This document shows, one piece after another, positions 1-8,775 of a stretch of DNA of 26,381 nt. The notes under the pieces are model-generated. The model was given only the letters and a program-made list of their open reading frames with translations. It made no database searches and was not told where the DNA came from. Location: assembly GCA_037128705.1 (NCBI GenBank), contig JBAXVX010000037.1, positions 1-26,381 of the forward strand. Direction: 5' to 3'. Position numbers and translations under genes: made by a program. How positions within the stretch are numbered: position 1 is the first letter of the stretch; each line of letters starts with the position of its first letter. Source of the DNA: CAIVAT01 sp037128705. GTDB taxonomy: Bacteria > Bacteroidota > Bacteroidia > Bacteroidales > FEN-979.

Positions 1-93
1 TTCTTATCCAATAAACCTTTTGACGGATCATTGTATACTTTTTGTATCCCTGAATTCCATTCTTCTTTTATCCGGTTTTTGATCCATATTGGT

Positions 94-101
94 TATCTTT
101 G
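94..101 (+). promoter_or_regulatory. Bacteroidota -7 promoter element
   Basis: The octamer TATCTTTG matches the Bacteroidota -7 consensus TAnnTTTG exactly and lies 35 bases before the ATG at 137, giving a predicted leader of about 30 nt. No TTG or TTTG is found at the usual 17-23 base spacing upstream, so the -33 half is weak or absent. Confidence 0.5.
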
Positions 102-136
102 GTTATGAATCCTAACCAGAAACAAATCCACCTCTT

Positions 137-694
137 ATGAAAAACTCAATTCTTTTATCCGTATGTGTAGTCCTGTTGTTTTCCTTCACCGGATTTTCCC
201 AGACATCGGCACCCACCACCAAAGAGTTTAAGACTAAAAAAGGGAAAGTCATTACGGTTGAAGAGGCCCATCCCAACAGCCAAAGTCTGAGCGATATCAC
301 CGTTGCCTTTGCAGGGAATCCGGGTTCTGCTGTGCCATTTATCGATGTCGATCCAATCAACAAGGTCCTGGTGGCTGATCTTGACGGCAACGGCTACGAT
401 GAAATTTACATCATCACTTTAAACGTTGGTACAGGCAGCTATGGTAACGTGCTCGGCGTAGCATCCATCAAGGATAAATCCCTCTCCATGATCACCTTTC
501 CCGAAGTAACAGAGAGTGACATGAAAAAGGGAGGAAAATTCCAGGATTATGTGGGTCACGATGTTTATGAGATAAACAAGAACACCCTTGTCAGGACCTT
601 CCCGCTCAAAACCAAGGATAGTAAGAAAACGCGCAGCATCATCTACAAGCTGAAAGCCGGAGAGGCCGCCTACCAGCTTGTCATTGTGAAATAA
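137..694 (+). CDS. Small secreted protein with acidic calcium-loop-like motif
   Basis: A 185-residue protein of unknown function. The N-terminus (residues 1-22, a Lys then a long hydrophobic stretch ending GFSQ) is a typical Bacteroidota Sec signal peptide, so the mature protein should be periplasmic or outside the cell. The middle carries D81-L-D-G-N-G-Y-D-E89, which resembles the Asp-rich calcium loop of FG-GAP/VCBS beta-propeller repeats or an EF-hand-like loop, followed by a Gly-rich strand. Only one such motif is present, so it is not a full propeller. There is no sorting domain at the C-terminus, which ends in a short basic strand. The gene has its own -7 promoter element and is separated from the next gene by a further promoter, so it is probably monocistronic. 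The antisense frame over its first half is a shadow. Calling it a gene is secure; the role is not known. Confidence 0.85.
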   Translation: MKNSILLSVCVVLLFSFTGFSQTSAPTTKEFKTKKGKVITVEEAHPNSQSLSDITVAFAGNPGSAVPFIDVDPINKVLVADLDGNGYDEIYIITLNVGTGSYGNVLGVASIKDKSLSMITFPEVTESDMKKGGKFQDYVGHDVYEINKNTLVRTFPLKTKDSKKTRSIIYKLKAGEAAYQLVIVK

Positions 695-719
695 GGATCC
701 TGTTTTTCGCATGTTGTAC

Positions 720-751
720 TTGACATCGATCTGATGACCATTGTATCTTTA
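720..751 (+). promoter_or_regulatory. Predicted promoter of the 1480-residue surface protein gene
   Basis: TTG at 720-722 and TATCTTTA at 744-751 are separated by 21 bases. The second box matches TAnnTTTG at all but the last position. The predicted start of transcription leaves a leader of about 20 nt before the ATG at 778. Confidence 0.5.
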
Positions 752-777
752 TATACATATGTTTAAAAACCTGTCCT

Positions 778-3700
778 ATGAAAAATTTATTCCTTCTTTC
801 GATTTTCCTGCTGAGTGGAGCCGCAGCCATCAGCCAGAACCTCCTCTTCACCTCCGAATTCGGGGGGGCAAACTCCAACGGGGCCCTCGTGAAGTACAAC
901 CCGGCCACCACCAACTCCTCTGTTTTTAGCAGCCTGGGAGGAAATCCATTCACTGCAACCAATCTTGTAATAAACGGTGATAATGACTGGCAATATGGGA
1001 AAGGGGGCCTCACACTGGGCATGGACGGGAAATATTACGGTGTAACGTTTCTGCCATCAGGCGTTGTAAACCTGGATATGGAGCATAAAACCGACAGGGG
1101 GATTTTCTACAGGTTTGATCCCGTAACCAATAAAACCCAGGTACTGTATTCATTTACCGGGGCAGGAGAATTCAACATGGCCGATATCAATCATACGGCC
1201 TCCTACAACAATGACCTGGGCGGTCCCGCCTTCAGGGTGGTGGAGATGAGCAGCGGGGTGTTTTACGGCATCGCTGTACTTGGCGGAACCTATGACGTGG
1301 GCGGGGCCTGGAAATTCGACGTCAATACCATGGCCTATAAAAAGATAGGGGAATTCAGCAACCTGCCATTTGGCATTGGTTACAGGCCTTTGAGCAACCT
1401 TATCCATGGGGACGGAAGCAACCTGTACGGGGTTTTGTCAAAGAGGAATATAAACCAACCCGCCTCGTTGGACGATGGGGCGCTATACCGGATCAATACG
1501 GTAACAGACCAGCTGGAATTTGTCCATGACCTGAACTCAACGGATATGGTGTCTACGATTTTGACTTTCCCTACCGGTGACATCGTTTATAACCCAACAT
1601 TGAATACATTTTATGGTACCAAATTAAGTTCCTTTCCCAATTGGGATGCTCATATTGGCGGTGGTGTATGGGCTTACAACATGACCGATAATACAGTCAA
1701 GTATAAATTGACGATTGGATACGCTGAAACGAATATCCTGGGGTCCCAGGTCGGCGGACTGGTCCAGGGAAATGACGGGAAACTTTATGCATTTTCGAAA
1801 GCTGACGGGGCATACGGCTTTGGCACCATCATTAAATATGCACCCATTTCAAACACTTTTTCGAAGGTTCTAGATCTTACCGGGCCCTTATATGTCCAAA
1901 ATTCAGGTTTCCAGGTGGTTGGCTCCAAAATCTACGGAAGCTGGGAAGATGACTTTAATAACCCCATTCAACAAATGTTCAGTTATGATGTAATGTCGGG
2001 GATAATGGAAAATATTTTACCCAATACGGCAGGCCTGCCAGGGTACGCCAAGGAGATCCAGTTTTTTGTCAATAACAATAAGATCATCGGCCGGATGACC
2101 AATGGGGGAACCGCCAATGCAGGATCGATATTCTCTTTTGACCTCGGTACCCAGGTGACCACGGTCCTTGCCGAAAACAACTCCCTGCAGGGAAGAGGAA
2201 TGGTGGGTGAGCTACTACAAGTCAACGACTCCATCCTTCTGGGATACACCGGTATGGGAGGTTCCCTGCCAAATCAGCCTGGATTCAGCGCCGATAAACT
2301 ACATGAGTTGGGTGATCTGGTGCAGATCAATGCACGGACTGGGGTGGTGACTTTCCTGCCCGATGCTTTTAAACACACCTATTTTCCAGCCTCCTATAAC
2401 ACGGACCAAATCTGCCTGAAATTCAACCGCCCCCTGCTTGCTTCCAACGGTAAGCTTTACTACAGTTATATACACCTGGGATATGCAGGAAACACTTACC
2501 GCCTCTCTTCCTATACCATGGGATCCAATACAAGGGCAGAAATAACAGCCCAGAACATTACAAACGCAAATGACTACGAGTCTGTCGGGCTCACCGAAGT
2601 CGCAACAGGTAAGGTCCTCACTTGTTTCAGGGACAGCATCTATGTTTGGGACATCAACACCAATGCTTTCACAACACGAAAGTTCTCTCACAACGAGAAT
2701 GCCTATGGATTTTACAAAGGCAACTTCCTAAAGGCTTCAAACGGCAAGATATACGGCACCACCAAGGTGAAAGGGTATGATGTAAATCCTCCGGTGCCGG
2801 TGGGCAATGCAGTCATTTTCTCCCTGGATCCGGTGAACTACAACTTTACTGTTGAATACACCTTCCCGGCAGGCATCAAAAACTGCAATGCAGGTCTCAG
2901 GGAATACAATGGTAAGCTATACGGTTCAACCAATTACGGGGGTACCAACAATAACGGGTACCTATTCTCATATACCATTGCTACCAGCACCTTTGCCGTA
3001 CTTTATAATTTTAACGCCCTCACAGACGGGGCAGGTTTCGAAGGAGAGTGGGCTGTGCTGAACAATAAACTGTATGCCACCTCCTATACAGGTGGCCCCG
3101 GCGGCTTTGGTACCCTGGTGGAATTCAATCCGGCCACGAATGCGTTGACCGTGCTGAAAAACCTGACCATGACCAACGGGAGGAGCTTCAGGGGTACTCC
3201 CCTTGTTTTCAATGACGTTTATTCTACCAATGCACCGATCACCACGGCAGGAACCGGAGCGGGCTGCAGCGCAGGTACATTTACCATCCCGGTCACGGTG
3301 AACAGTTTCAACCAGATTAAAGGATTTACCCTGCGGCTTGACTTTGACCCGACGATGATGACCTATACCAGCGCGGCCAACATCAACCCGGTCCTTACCG
3401 GCTGCACGGTCACGGCGACCAACATCTCAACCAACCTCACCAAGATCGTGATCGCCTGGAGCGGTACAACAGGGGTCAGCCTGGCCAACGCCAGCAAGCT
3501 GGCCGACCTGAAATTCACATTGATTTCGGGAATACCTGCGCTAACATTTAACAACACAGCCGGCGGAGGTGCCGAATGCCAGTATACGAACTCCAACGCA
3601 GATGTGATGAACGACTCACCCACCGCCACCTACTATATCAACTATACGGCTTCAGGCAACCTTCTCCCGGCCACACCCGGCACCATCACTGGTCCGGCTG

Positions 3701-5220
3701 CGGTTTGCCAGGGACAGAACAGCGCGGCCTACACCGTGCCTGTCATCGCCAATGCCACGGGTTACAACTGGTCCTATACTGGCACCGGAGCCACCATCAA
3801 TGGTACCATAAATTCAATAACAATCTCTTTTGCCAACAATGCAACTTCCGGAAACCTGATGGTAAATGGTTCAAACAGTTGCGGAAACGGAACTGTTTCG
3901 GCAAACTTCCCGATCACAGTGAACGCGTTACCAGGTGCAGCTGGAACAATCACTGGCAGCAGTGATGTCTGTCAGGGTCAGGCTGCAGTTCTCTTTTTAA
4001 TACCATCGGTTCCCAATGCCACTTCATATTCCTGGAGCTATTCAGGAACCGGAGCTACCATCAATTACGGAACCCTGAATCTCATCTACATCGATTTTGC
4101 ACCCAACGCCACATCCGGGAATCTGACGGTGTATGCCACCAATTCCTGCGGCAATGGAACAGCTTCATCCGCTTTCCCCGTTAATGTTCATTTACTCCCC
4201 ATGGCCAATGCCGGGCCGGATCAATCAATTCCAAGCGGAAGCTGGACCACACTCAGTGGCTCTGCCTCAGGCGGATCAGGAACCTATACCTATCACTGGG
4301 AACCGGCCGGTTTACTGGTCAACCCTGATATTCAGAATCCGGCAACGGTAATTCTTACCACCTCTGTGAACTTCACACTCACCGTGACCGATTTTTATGG
4401 CTGTAGCAAGACCGATGATGTCTTTGTGAACGTAAGCGGGCCCCTTACTTTGGATGTAACAGCTACCCCGGGTACTGCCTGCGCCGGACAACCTGTGCAG
4501 TTGCTGGCGCTTCCCGGGGGCGGTTCTGGCTCCTATACCTATACCTGGTCTTCCGTTCCTGCCGGATTCGCATCAACCATTCAGAATCCGCTGGCGTATC
4601 CCATCGTGACCACGGTTTACACTGTAACCGTCAACGACGGCATTTCCATCTTAAACGACAATGTTACAGTAACGGTGAATGTATTGCCTGCCATCCCCGG
4701 GATGCCTGCTGGTCCTGATACGGTGAACCTGAGTAATATCGTCAGCAGCGAATACACCATCGCACCGGTCACAGGTGCCGACAGTTACTCATGGGCGCTG
4801 TTTCCTGTCAGTGCAGGGGTGATTACCGGTTCGGATGTTGTGGGTACCGTTGTGTGGAACACGGCCTTCCTTGGCAATTCAACCATCAAGGTGCTGGCGA
4901 TGAATATCTGCGGCCAGTCTGTTTACTCCCCGGTTAAACAAACGTTCGTGGATAGAGTTACGGGCATGCATGATACAGAAACAAACGCTGTGGTCCTCTA
5001 CCCCAATCCAAACGACGGCTCATTCTACATCAAATCCACAAAACGCCTGGATAAAGTCATCATCCGGGATATGATCGGAAGGACGATGGAGGTATTTGAT
5101 CATCCTGAGGAGAATTTTCAGTTTAATTGTACCCTGTCCGACGGAACTTATGTGATGCATATATACAGCAATGAAAATGTATTCATCAGGAAAATGGTGA
5201 TTCAAAATGGGAGGCGTTAA
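778..5220 (+). CDS. Large T9SS-secreted multidomain surface protein (GloVer-type repeats, cohesin-like, PKD-like)
   Basis: A 1480-residue exported protein. Residues 1-21 form a signal peptide ending AISQ. Residues about 25-815 hold degenerate repeats of the form GGT-x-N-x-G-x-L/I-F-x-F/Y-x-P followed by a turn and short strand, like the tandem repeats NCBI calls GloVer, probably a beta-propeller-like surface structure. Residues about 820-960 look like a cohesin-type beta-sandwich (fTIPVTV near the start, then a GFTLRLDFDP strand). Two closely similar PKD-like units follow (about 965-1050 and 1053-1140, each with VCQGQ and SCGNGT), then three more divergent PKD/Ig-like units (about 1141-1398). 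Residues about 1404-1480 are a type A T9SS sorting domain beginning LYPNPNDGSFYI. The family logic points to outer-membrane export and C-terminal processing by T9SS, with an adhesive or binding role. No catalytic motif is visible. Confidence 0.9.
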   Translation: MKNLFLLSIFLLSGAAAISQNLLFTSEFGGANSNGALVKYNPATTNSSVFSSLGGNPFTATNLVINGDNDWQYGKGGLTLGMDGKYYGVTFLPSGVVNLDMEHKTDRGIFYRFDPVTNKTQVLYSFTGAGEFNMADINHTASYNNDLGGPAFRVVEMSSGVFYGIAVLGGTYDVGGAWKFDVNTMAYKKIGEFSNLPFGIGYRPLSNLIHGDGSNLYGVLSKRNINQPASLDDGALYRINTVTDQLEFVHDLNSTDMVSTILTFPTGDIVYNPTLNTFYGTKLSSFPNWDAHIGGGVWAYNMTDNTVKYKLTIGYAETNILGSQVGGLVQGNDGKLYAFSKADGAYGFGTIIKYAPISNTFSKVLDLTGPLYVQNSGFQVVGSKIYGSWEDDFNNPIQQMFSYDVMSGIMENILPNTAGLPGYAKEIQFFVNNNKIIGRMTNGGTANAGSIFSFDLGTQVTTVLAENNSLQGRGMVGELLQVNDSILLGYTGMGGSLPNQPGFSADKLHELGDLVQINARTGVVTFLPDAFKHTYFPASYNTDQICLKFNRPLLASNGKLYYSYIHLGYAGNTYRLSSYTMGSNTRAEITAQNITNANDYESVGLTEVATGKVLTCFRDSIYVWDINTNAFTTRKFSHNENAYGFYKGNFLKASNGKIYGTTKVKGYDVNPPVPVGNAVIFSLDPVNYNFTVEYTFPAGIKNCNAGLREYNGKLYGSTNYGGTNNNGYLFSYTIATSTFAVLYNFNALTDGAGFEGEWAVLNNKLYATSYTGGPGGFGTLVEFNPATNALTVLKNLTMTNGRSFRGTPLVFNDVYSTNAPITTAGTGAGCSAGTFTIPVTVNSFNQIKGFTLRLDFDPTMMTYTSAANINPVLTGCTVTATNISTNLTKIVIAWSGTTGVSLANASKLADLKFTLISGIPALTFNNTAGGGAECQYTNSNADVMNDSPTATYYINYTASGNLLPATPGTITGPAAVCQGQNSAAYTVPVIANATGYNWSYTGTGATINGTINSITISFANNATSGNLMVNGSNSCGNGTVSANFPITVNALPGAAGTITGSSDVCQGQAAVLFLIPSVPNATSYSWSYSGTGATINYGTLNLIYIDFAPNATSGNLTVYATNSCGNGTASSAFPVNVHLLPMANAGPDQSIPSGSWTTLSGSASGGSGTYTYHWEPAGLLVNPDIQNPATVILTTSVNFTLTVTDFYGCSKTDDVFVNVSGPLTLDVTATPGTACAGQPVQLLALPGGGSGSYTYTWSSVPAGFASTIQNPLAYPIVTTVYTVTVNDGISILNDNVTVTVNVLPAIPGMPAGPDTVNLSNIVSSEYTIAPVTGADSYSWALFPVSAGVITGSDVVGTVVWNTAFLGNSTIKVLAMNICGQSVYSPVKQTFVDRVTGMHDTETNAVVLYPNPNDGSFYIKSTKRLDKVIIRDMIGRTMEVFDHPEENFQFNCTLSDGTYVMHIYSNENVFIRKMVIQNGRR

Positions 5221-5248
5221 ATCAGGTGGATAACCGGATAAATTGGCT

Positions 5249-5256
5249 TATATTTG
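5249..5256 (+). promoter_or_regulatory. Bacteroidota -7 promoter element
   Basis: TATATTTG fits TAnnTTTG and lies 43 bases before the ATG at 5300. No convincing TTG -33 box is seen at the expected distance, so this is a half-supported promoter. Confidence 0.4.
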
Positions 5257-5299
5257 GATATCGCTTACCTGTTAGAGCCATTCATTTAATCCCGACTAT

Positions 5300-7597
5300 A
5301 TGAAAAGGAGAATCCCGGAAGAACCACGCTCCGTCATCCCGGGGAGCTGGTGCAGTCCCCTGTTTTGGTTTCTGATGCTGATCATAGTGACCGGTTCGTG
5401 CCGCAAGACAGAGGTTACCTACACGCCCGTAAACGACGATCCTGCTGACAATGTAAATGTGTTTACCAATCAGAGCCTGAGCATGGTATCCTATTATGAA
5501 GCGTCGAATAACAAAGCATTTTCTCCCTTCCTCTGTTACCAGCTGGGGTCGAACATCCAATCCGATGATTTACCCAACGGGGCAGCCGTGATGATCTTTA
5601 AAACATTGAGTGCGGTCCATACTTACAACCGACAGGAGGCCGAGTACCATGCATTAAAGAACGGGATCACCGCGCTGCAGGATCAGGTTACGGAACTGTC
5701 AAATCAGATCACGGAGCTTGGACAGGAACTTTCGCTCGATGTTTCGAAGCTGAACGAGTATATGGGCGATCTCGCCAAAAACGTATATGTGGGATACCTG
5801 ATGGAAGTTTTGGATTCAACCTCCTCTGCGGGCCTGACCTATTTCCCGAAAACGGCGGCCATGTATAAGAATCAGGGGCTTGATGCCTCCTCCCCCCAGG
5901 TTCAGACCCTGAAATCAAAAGCGGTCAATTATGCCCTGACGGTCCATCCTGATGCAGGGGCGCCGCCCATCCAGTACGACATGAAAAATATCGTGAACCA
6001 GCTCCACCTCCTCATCGTTCCTCCTTCAACCCCCAACACCAATGTGGTGATGAATTATACGATCGCCACGGTCAACGCGCTCAGGGGACAAGGATTCAGT
6101 GATGCAAAATCGTTGAGCCTGTTGTACCTGCTGGTTGAAAATTATTTTATTTCCCTGGTGAATTATCAATTCCAGGCAACGAATGTCTACACCAATGCCT
6201 GCGGCCTGGTCGATTCCACCGGAACAGACGCAAAAAACTGGTATACCGAGAGCTTCACGACCATGATCAAAAAGGAGGTAACTGTGTTCATGCAGGCTGT
6301 AAATTACCTGGTGGTGAATTCCTATGAGTACCGCCTTCAGAACAAATTTGTGAGTGACCTGCCCTTCGCCAATTCAGGTCTTTCGGAAAACACGGTGATC
6401 ATCAATCCGATGGCACGCGCCCAGTTTGTTGCCAACATGCTTTATCTTGCACTGGGACTTCAGGCTCCGGTGATTGCGGGAGCCATCATCACGCCTGCCA
6501 AATATTCGGATGGGGATGGAAACTACGTAAATACGGTTTTGCTCACGGCTCAGGCTCCAACGGCCGGCCTCCTGAAAGAATATGCGGTCAGTCCCGACTA
6601 CCGTTCAGGTTTAAATGGTGTCCCAAGCCAGATTCCCAATACCTACTGGGAGAATGGATCTCCGGTCAAATGCCATCCCGACAACCACTGGAATGTTTAC
6701 AATATCGGCCAGCTGGGTGTTACCGATACCGCATGGAACGTGCTGCAGCCATCCCAACCGGTGCAGATCACGGTGAGGAGCACCGGGAACCGGAATCCCT
6801 GGCCTCACTACAAAGCCATTGATGGAACCGTCGCCCTTCAATGGTACAACCCCAGGGATCCGAGCCAGGTGTCGCCGGTAAGAACAGGCACCTGCACCAT
6901 GCACTTCGGCTATTTCTGCGGAACCTGGGGATGGGGATTTCCTTATATCAGTCATGCTGATCTGGGCCACATGCAGCGCACGCCCAATTTCTCCATCAAC
7001 AATTTCAACAAAACTTTTCAGGGTTATTATATCTACCAGACCGTGCCCCCCTTCATGGCCACCAGCGATAAGGGCGGTAACCTGTATGTGCATTCGCACG
7101 ATGGTTTTTCCTTCGACTACAACTCACTCGCCGGAATGCATTACAGCGCCACGGCCGTTGCAACATCGCACTATTATCTCCTAGGCGACCTGTGGTATAA
7201 AGACATGGCTACCGGCCCCGAAAAACCCTCCATTGGTGGCGGTATCCAGGACTGGGGGGCCTTTACAGCCTCCTATTCGATGGGAGGAAGCAACAACGAC
7301 ATGAATATCCTGATGGGTACAGGGCTCGACAGGTTCAATTTTGGAGGCGGCGGCCACAGCCAGGACTACACCTACTGGGCCCAGGGAGGCATTGTCGATT
7401 CCAGGGTGCACAATATCCCCGGAAGAACCTTCAGCGGCTTCGGGGTATCGGGCAGCCTGAATACCAGTTCAAATTATCAGCCCTGTATTTCCTATTATTA
7501 CCAAACCTATGACATCGGGAATCCTCATGCCAGCATCAACATCTACCCCATGCAAACCTTCGTTTACAAAGGCACCTTTCCTGTGCCCACGCCCTGA
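5300..7597 (+). CDS. Orphan lipoprotein with N-terminal coiled coil and aromatic/Gly-rich C-terminal half
   Basis: A 765-residue predicted lipoprotein that I do not recognise. A basic n-region is followed by a hydrophobic stretch and lipobox VTGSC with Cys34 as the lipid-modified residue. An earlier Cys18 is not preceded by a lipobox. Residues about 110-150 have a heptad pattern (ALQDQVTELSNQITELGQEL) predicting a coiled coil. The middle, to about 430, looks mostly helical. From about 430 on the protein is rich in Trp, Tyr, His and Gly with little helix, including a GTCTMHFGYFCGTWGWGF stretch with two cysteines. No enzyme motif or T9SS sorting domain is seen. The annotated stop is TGA at 7595. 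The same frame continues open for 20 more codons to a second TGA at 7658-7660, with coding-like composition. It lies between T9SS substrates, so a surface-exposed role is plausible but inferred. Confidence 0.82.
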   Translation: MKRRIPEEPRSVIPGSWCSPLFWFLMLIIVTGSCRKTEVTYTPVNDDPADNVNVFTNQSLSMVSYYEASNNKAFSPFLCYQLGSNIQSDDLPNGAAVMIFKTLSAVHTYNRQEAEYHALKNGITALQDQVTELSNQITELGQELSLDVSKLNEYMGDLAKNVYVGYLMEVLDSTSSAGLTYFPKTAAMYKNQGLDASSPQVQTLKSKAVNYALTVHPDAGAPPIQYDMKNIVNQLHLLIVPPSTPNTNVVMNYTIATVNALRGQGFSDAKSLSLLYLLVENYFISLVNYQFQATNVYTNACGLVDSTGTDAKNWYTESFTTMIKKEVTVFMQAVNYLVVNSYEYRLQNKFVSDLPFANSGLSENTVIINPMARAQFVANMLYLALGLQAPVIAGAIITPAKYSDGDGNYVNTVLLTAQAPTAGLLKEYAVSPDYRSGLNGVPSQIPNTYWENGSPVKCHPDNHWNVYNIGQLGVTDTAWNVLQPSQPVQITVRSTGNRNPWPHYKAIDGTVALQWYNPRDPSQVSPVRTGTCTMHFGYFCGTWGWGFPYISHADLGHMQRTPNFSINNFNKTFQGYYIYQTVPPFMATSDKGGNLYVHSHDGFSFDYNSLAGMHYSATAVATSHYYLLGDLWYKDMATGPEKPSIGGGIQDWGAFTASYSMGGSNNDMNILMGTGLDRFNFGGGGHSQDYTYWAQGGIVDSRVHNIPGRTFSGFGVSGSLNTSSNYQPCISYYYQTYDIGNPHASINIYPMQTFVYKGTFPVPTP

Positions 7598-7720
7598 TTT
7601 GCACCGGTGATCTGGAATACCATCATGAACGAGCATACCGTGGTGATGAAATTTGAATGATGCGCTGATGCCGTCAAGAGCTTCAAACTCGCACGACCAA
7701 TAATTACTAAAATCCTCAAA

Positions 7721-8524
7721 ATGAAACGACTAATTTCATTAACCATTACGCTTCTTCTCAGCAACCTGATGCTGAACGCTCAAATCGTGCTGGATCACAT
7801 CTATCCTGTACCTCCCGATCAAACATTTCCAGGTGTTTGCCGGTTGGTAAACGGAGGAGAAAAATGGTTTATTCCAGATGTGGTTAATCATAGGATTGAC
7901 CTGTATAACCTTGACTATACATTATTTAAAACGATCAATATCCCTGCGCAACCAAATCAATATTTTGGTGTCATGTACATTACTGATAAGCTTTTTAACC
8001 TGGATGCAGCCATAGAATATATGGTGGTGGATTTTTACCAGACAAGGGTTATGGTTTATAACGAGGATGGATCGATCATCTTTGCAGAAGGTGATTCAGC
8101 CAATCCGGCAAAAGTTTCATACGCTGAACCTGTAGTTAATACTGCCGGCGGGACTAAAATGGTGATTGGAGTAGAATCGCTTGCGACAGGAGCGAATGTC
8201 AGTAAAATCTATACCCTGCCGGGAAGCCTTCCCAACAGTCAGTCGGAACTGGGATCCCAAATCCATGGAAGGTCAGTATCCAATGTATTCCCCAATCCAA
8301 ATGACGGGCACACTCGGATTGATTACCAACTGATGCCGGGAGAATCGAAAGGACAAATTTCATTCTACAATTTGCAAGGTAAACCGGTCAAATCTTTTGC
8401 AACAGATGGCCCATCGGGTTCCCTTGAGATCGACAATTCTGATTTACCTGCCGGAACCTATTTATACCAGATCTGCACCGGGAGGAACAGATCGGAAACG
8501 AAGAAAATGATCCTTATTCGGTAA
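7721..8524 (+). CDS. Small T9SS-secreted protein
   Basis: A 267-residue exported protein. Residues 1-20 are a signal peptide ending LNAQ. Residues about 25-185 form a strand-rich region with no motif I can name; the spacing of aromatic and Asp residues (e.g. DVVNHRIDLYNLDY) is reminiscent of an NHL or six-bladed propeller fragment, but only one or two blades would fit. From about residue 188 comes a T9SS type A sorting domain: VFPNPNDGHTRIDY, an FYNLQGK strand, LPAGTYLYQI, and a basic KKMILIR end. It therefore should be delivered to the cell surface or released. No TAnnTTTG element lies in the 123 bases before it, so it may be transcribed with the upstream lipoprotein gene. Confidence 0.85.
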   Translation: MKRLISLTITLLLSNLMLNAQIVLDHIYPVPPDQTFPGVCRLVNGGEKWFIPDVVNHRIDLYNLDYTLFKTINIPAQPNQYFGVMYITDKLFNLDAAIEYMVVDFYQTRVMVYNEDGSIIFAEGDSANPAKVSYAEPVVNTAGGTKMVIGVESLATGANVSKIYTLPGSLPNSQSELGSQIHGRSVSNVFPNPNDGHTRIDYQLMPGESKGQISFYNLQGKPVKSFATDGPSGSLEIDNSDLPAGTYLYQICTGRNRSETKKMILIR

Positions 8525-8562
8525 GATGAGGGTGTATTCCTGGATGTGTGGGGGTAAGAGAC

Positions 8563-8665
8563 GACATCACGGCCAGGATCAACCCCGGCTCACCCGCAAA
8601 GCCCGGGCAGCTGGTAAAGATGTTCGTGATATTTCAGTAATCCGCGTTAACCTGGCCGTGTTCGT
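8563..8665 (+). repeat. Long-range inverted repeat in an intergenic region
   Basis: CACGGCCAGG at 8568-8577 and CCTGGCCGTG at 8651-8660 are perfect 10-base inverted copies 73 bases apart. Pairing can be extended inward by AAC/GTT. The loop contains the palindrome GCCCGGGC. The 251-base gap (8525-8775) holds no gene I can support. The element could be an RNA structure at the 3' end of the upstream transcript or a remnant of a palindromic repeat. Confidence 0.4.
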
Positions 8666-8697
8666 GCACCTGTTGTCAGGAATCTCCATGCTATGAA

Positions 8698-8717
8698 AAT
8701 GACACGTTTGTGTCATT
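8698..8717 (+). promoter_or_regulatory. Perfect inverted repeat overlapping a -33 box (candidate operator)
   Basis: AATGACAC and GTGTCATT form perfect 8-base arms around a 4-base centre (gttt). The right arm overlaps the TTG at 8716-8718 that serves as the predicted -33 box of the PKD lipoprotein gene. There is no T-run after it, which argues against a terminator. A repressor or activator site is the natural reading, but the binding protein is unknown. Confidence 0.5.
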
Positions 8718-8746
8718 GACTTTTGTTTTTGGATGGTCTATTTTTA
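8716..8746 (+). promoter_or_regulatory. Predicted promoter of the PKD lipoprotein gene
   Basis: TTG at 8716-8718 and TATTTTTA at 8739-8746 are 20 bases apart. The second box matches TAnnTTTG except for the last base. The predicted leader before the ATG at 8776 is about 23 nt. Confidence 0.5.
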
Positions 8747-8775
8747 CAAAATAACCAGATCCAAGACAAAGCCCC

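Noticed and set aside
694..708. Terminator after the first gene (palindrome AGGATCCT then T-run)
   Set aside because: The palindrome has no loop-forming centre and the stem is too short to act as an intrinsic terminator.
6611..7099. A 162-codon - strand open frame
   Set aside because: It is antisense to the orphan lipoprotein and has no ribosome site, promoter or recognisable motif.
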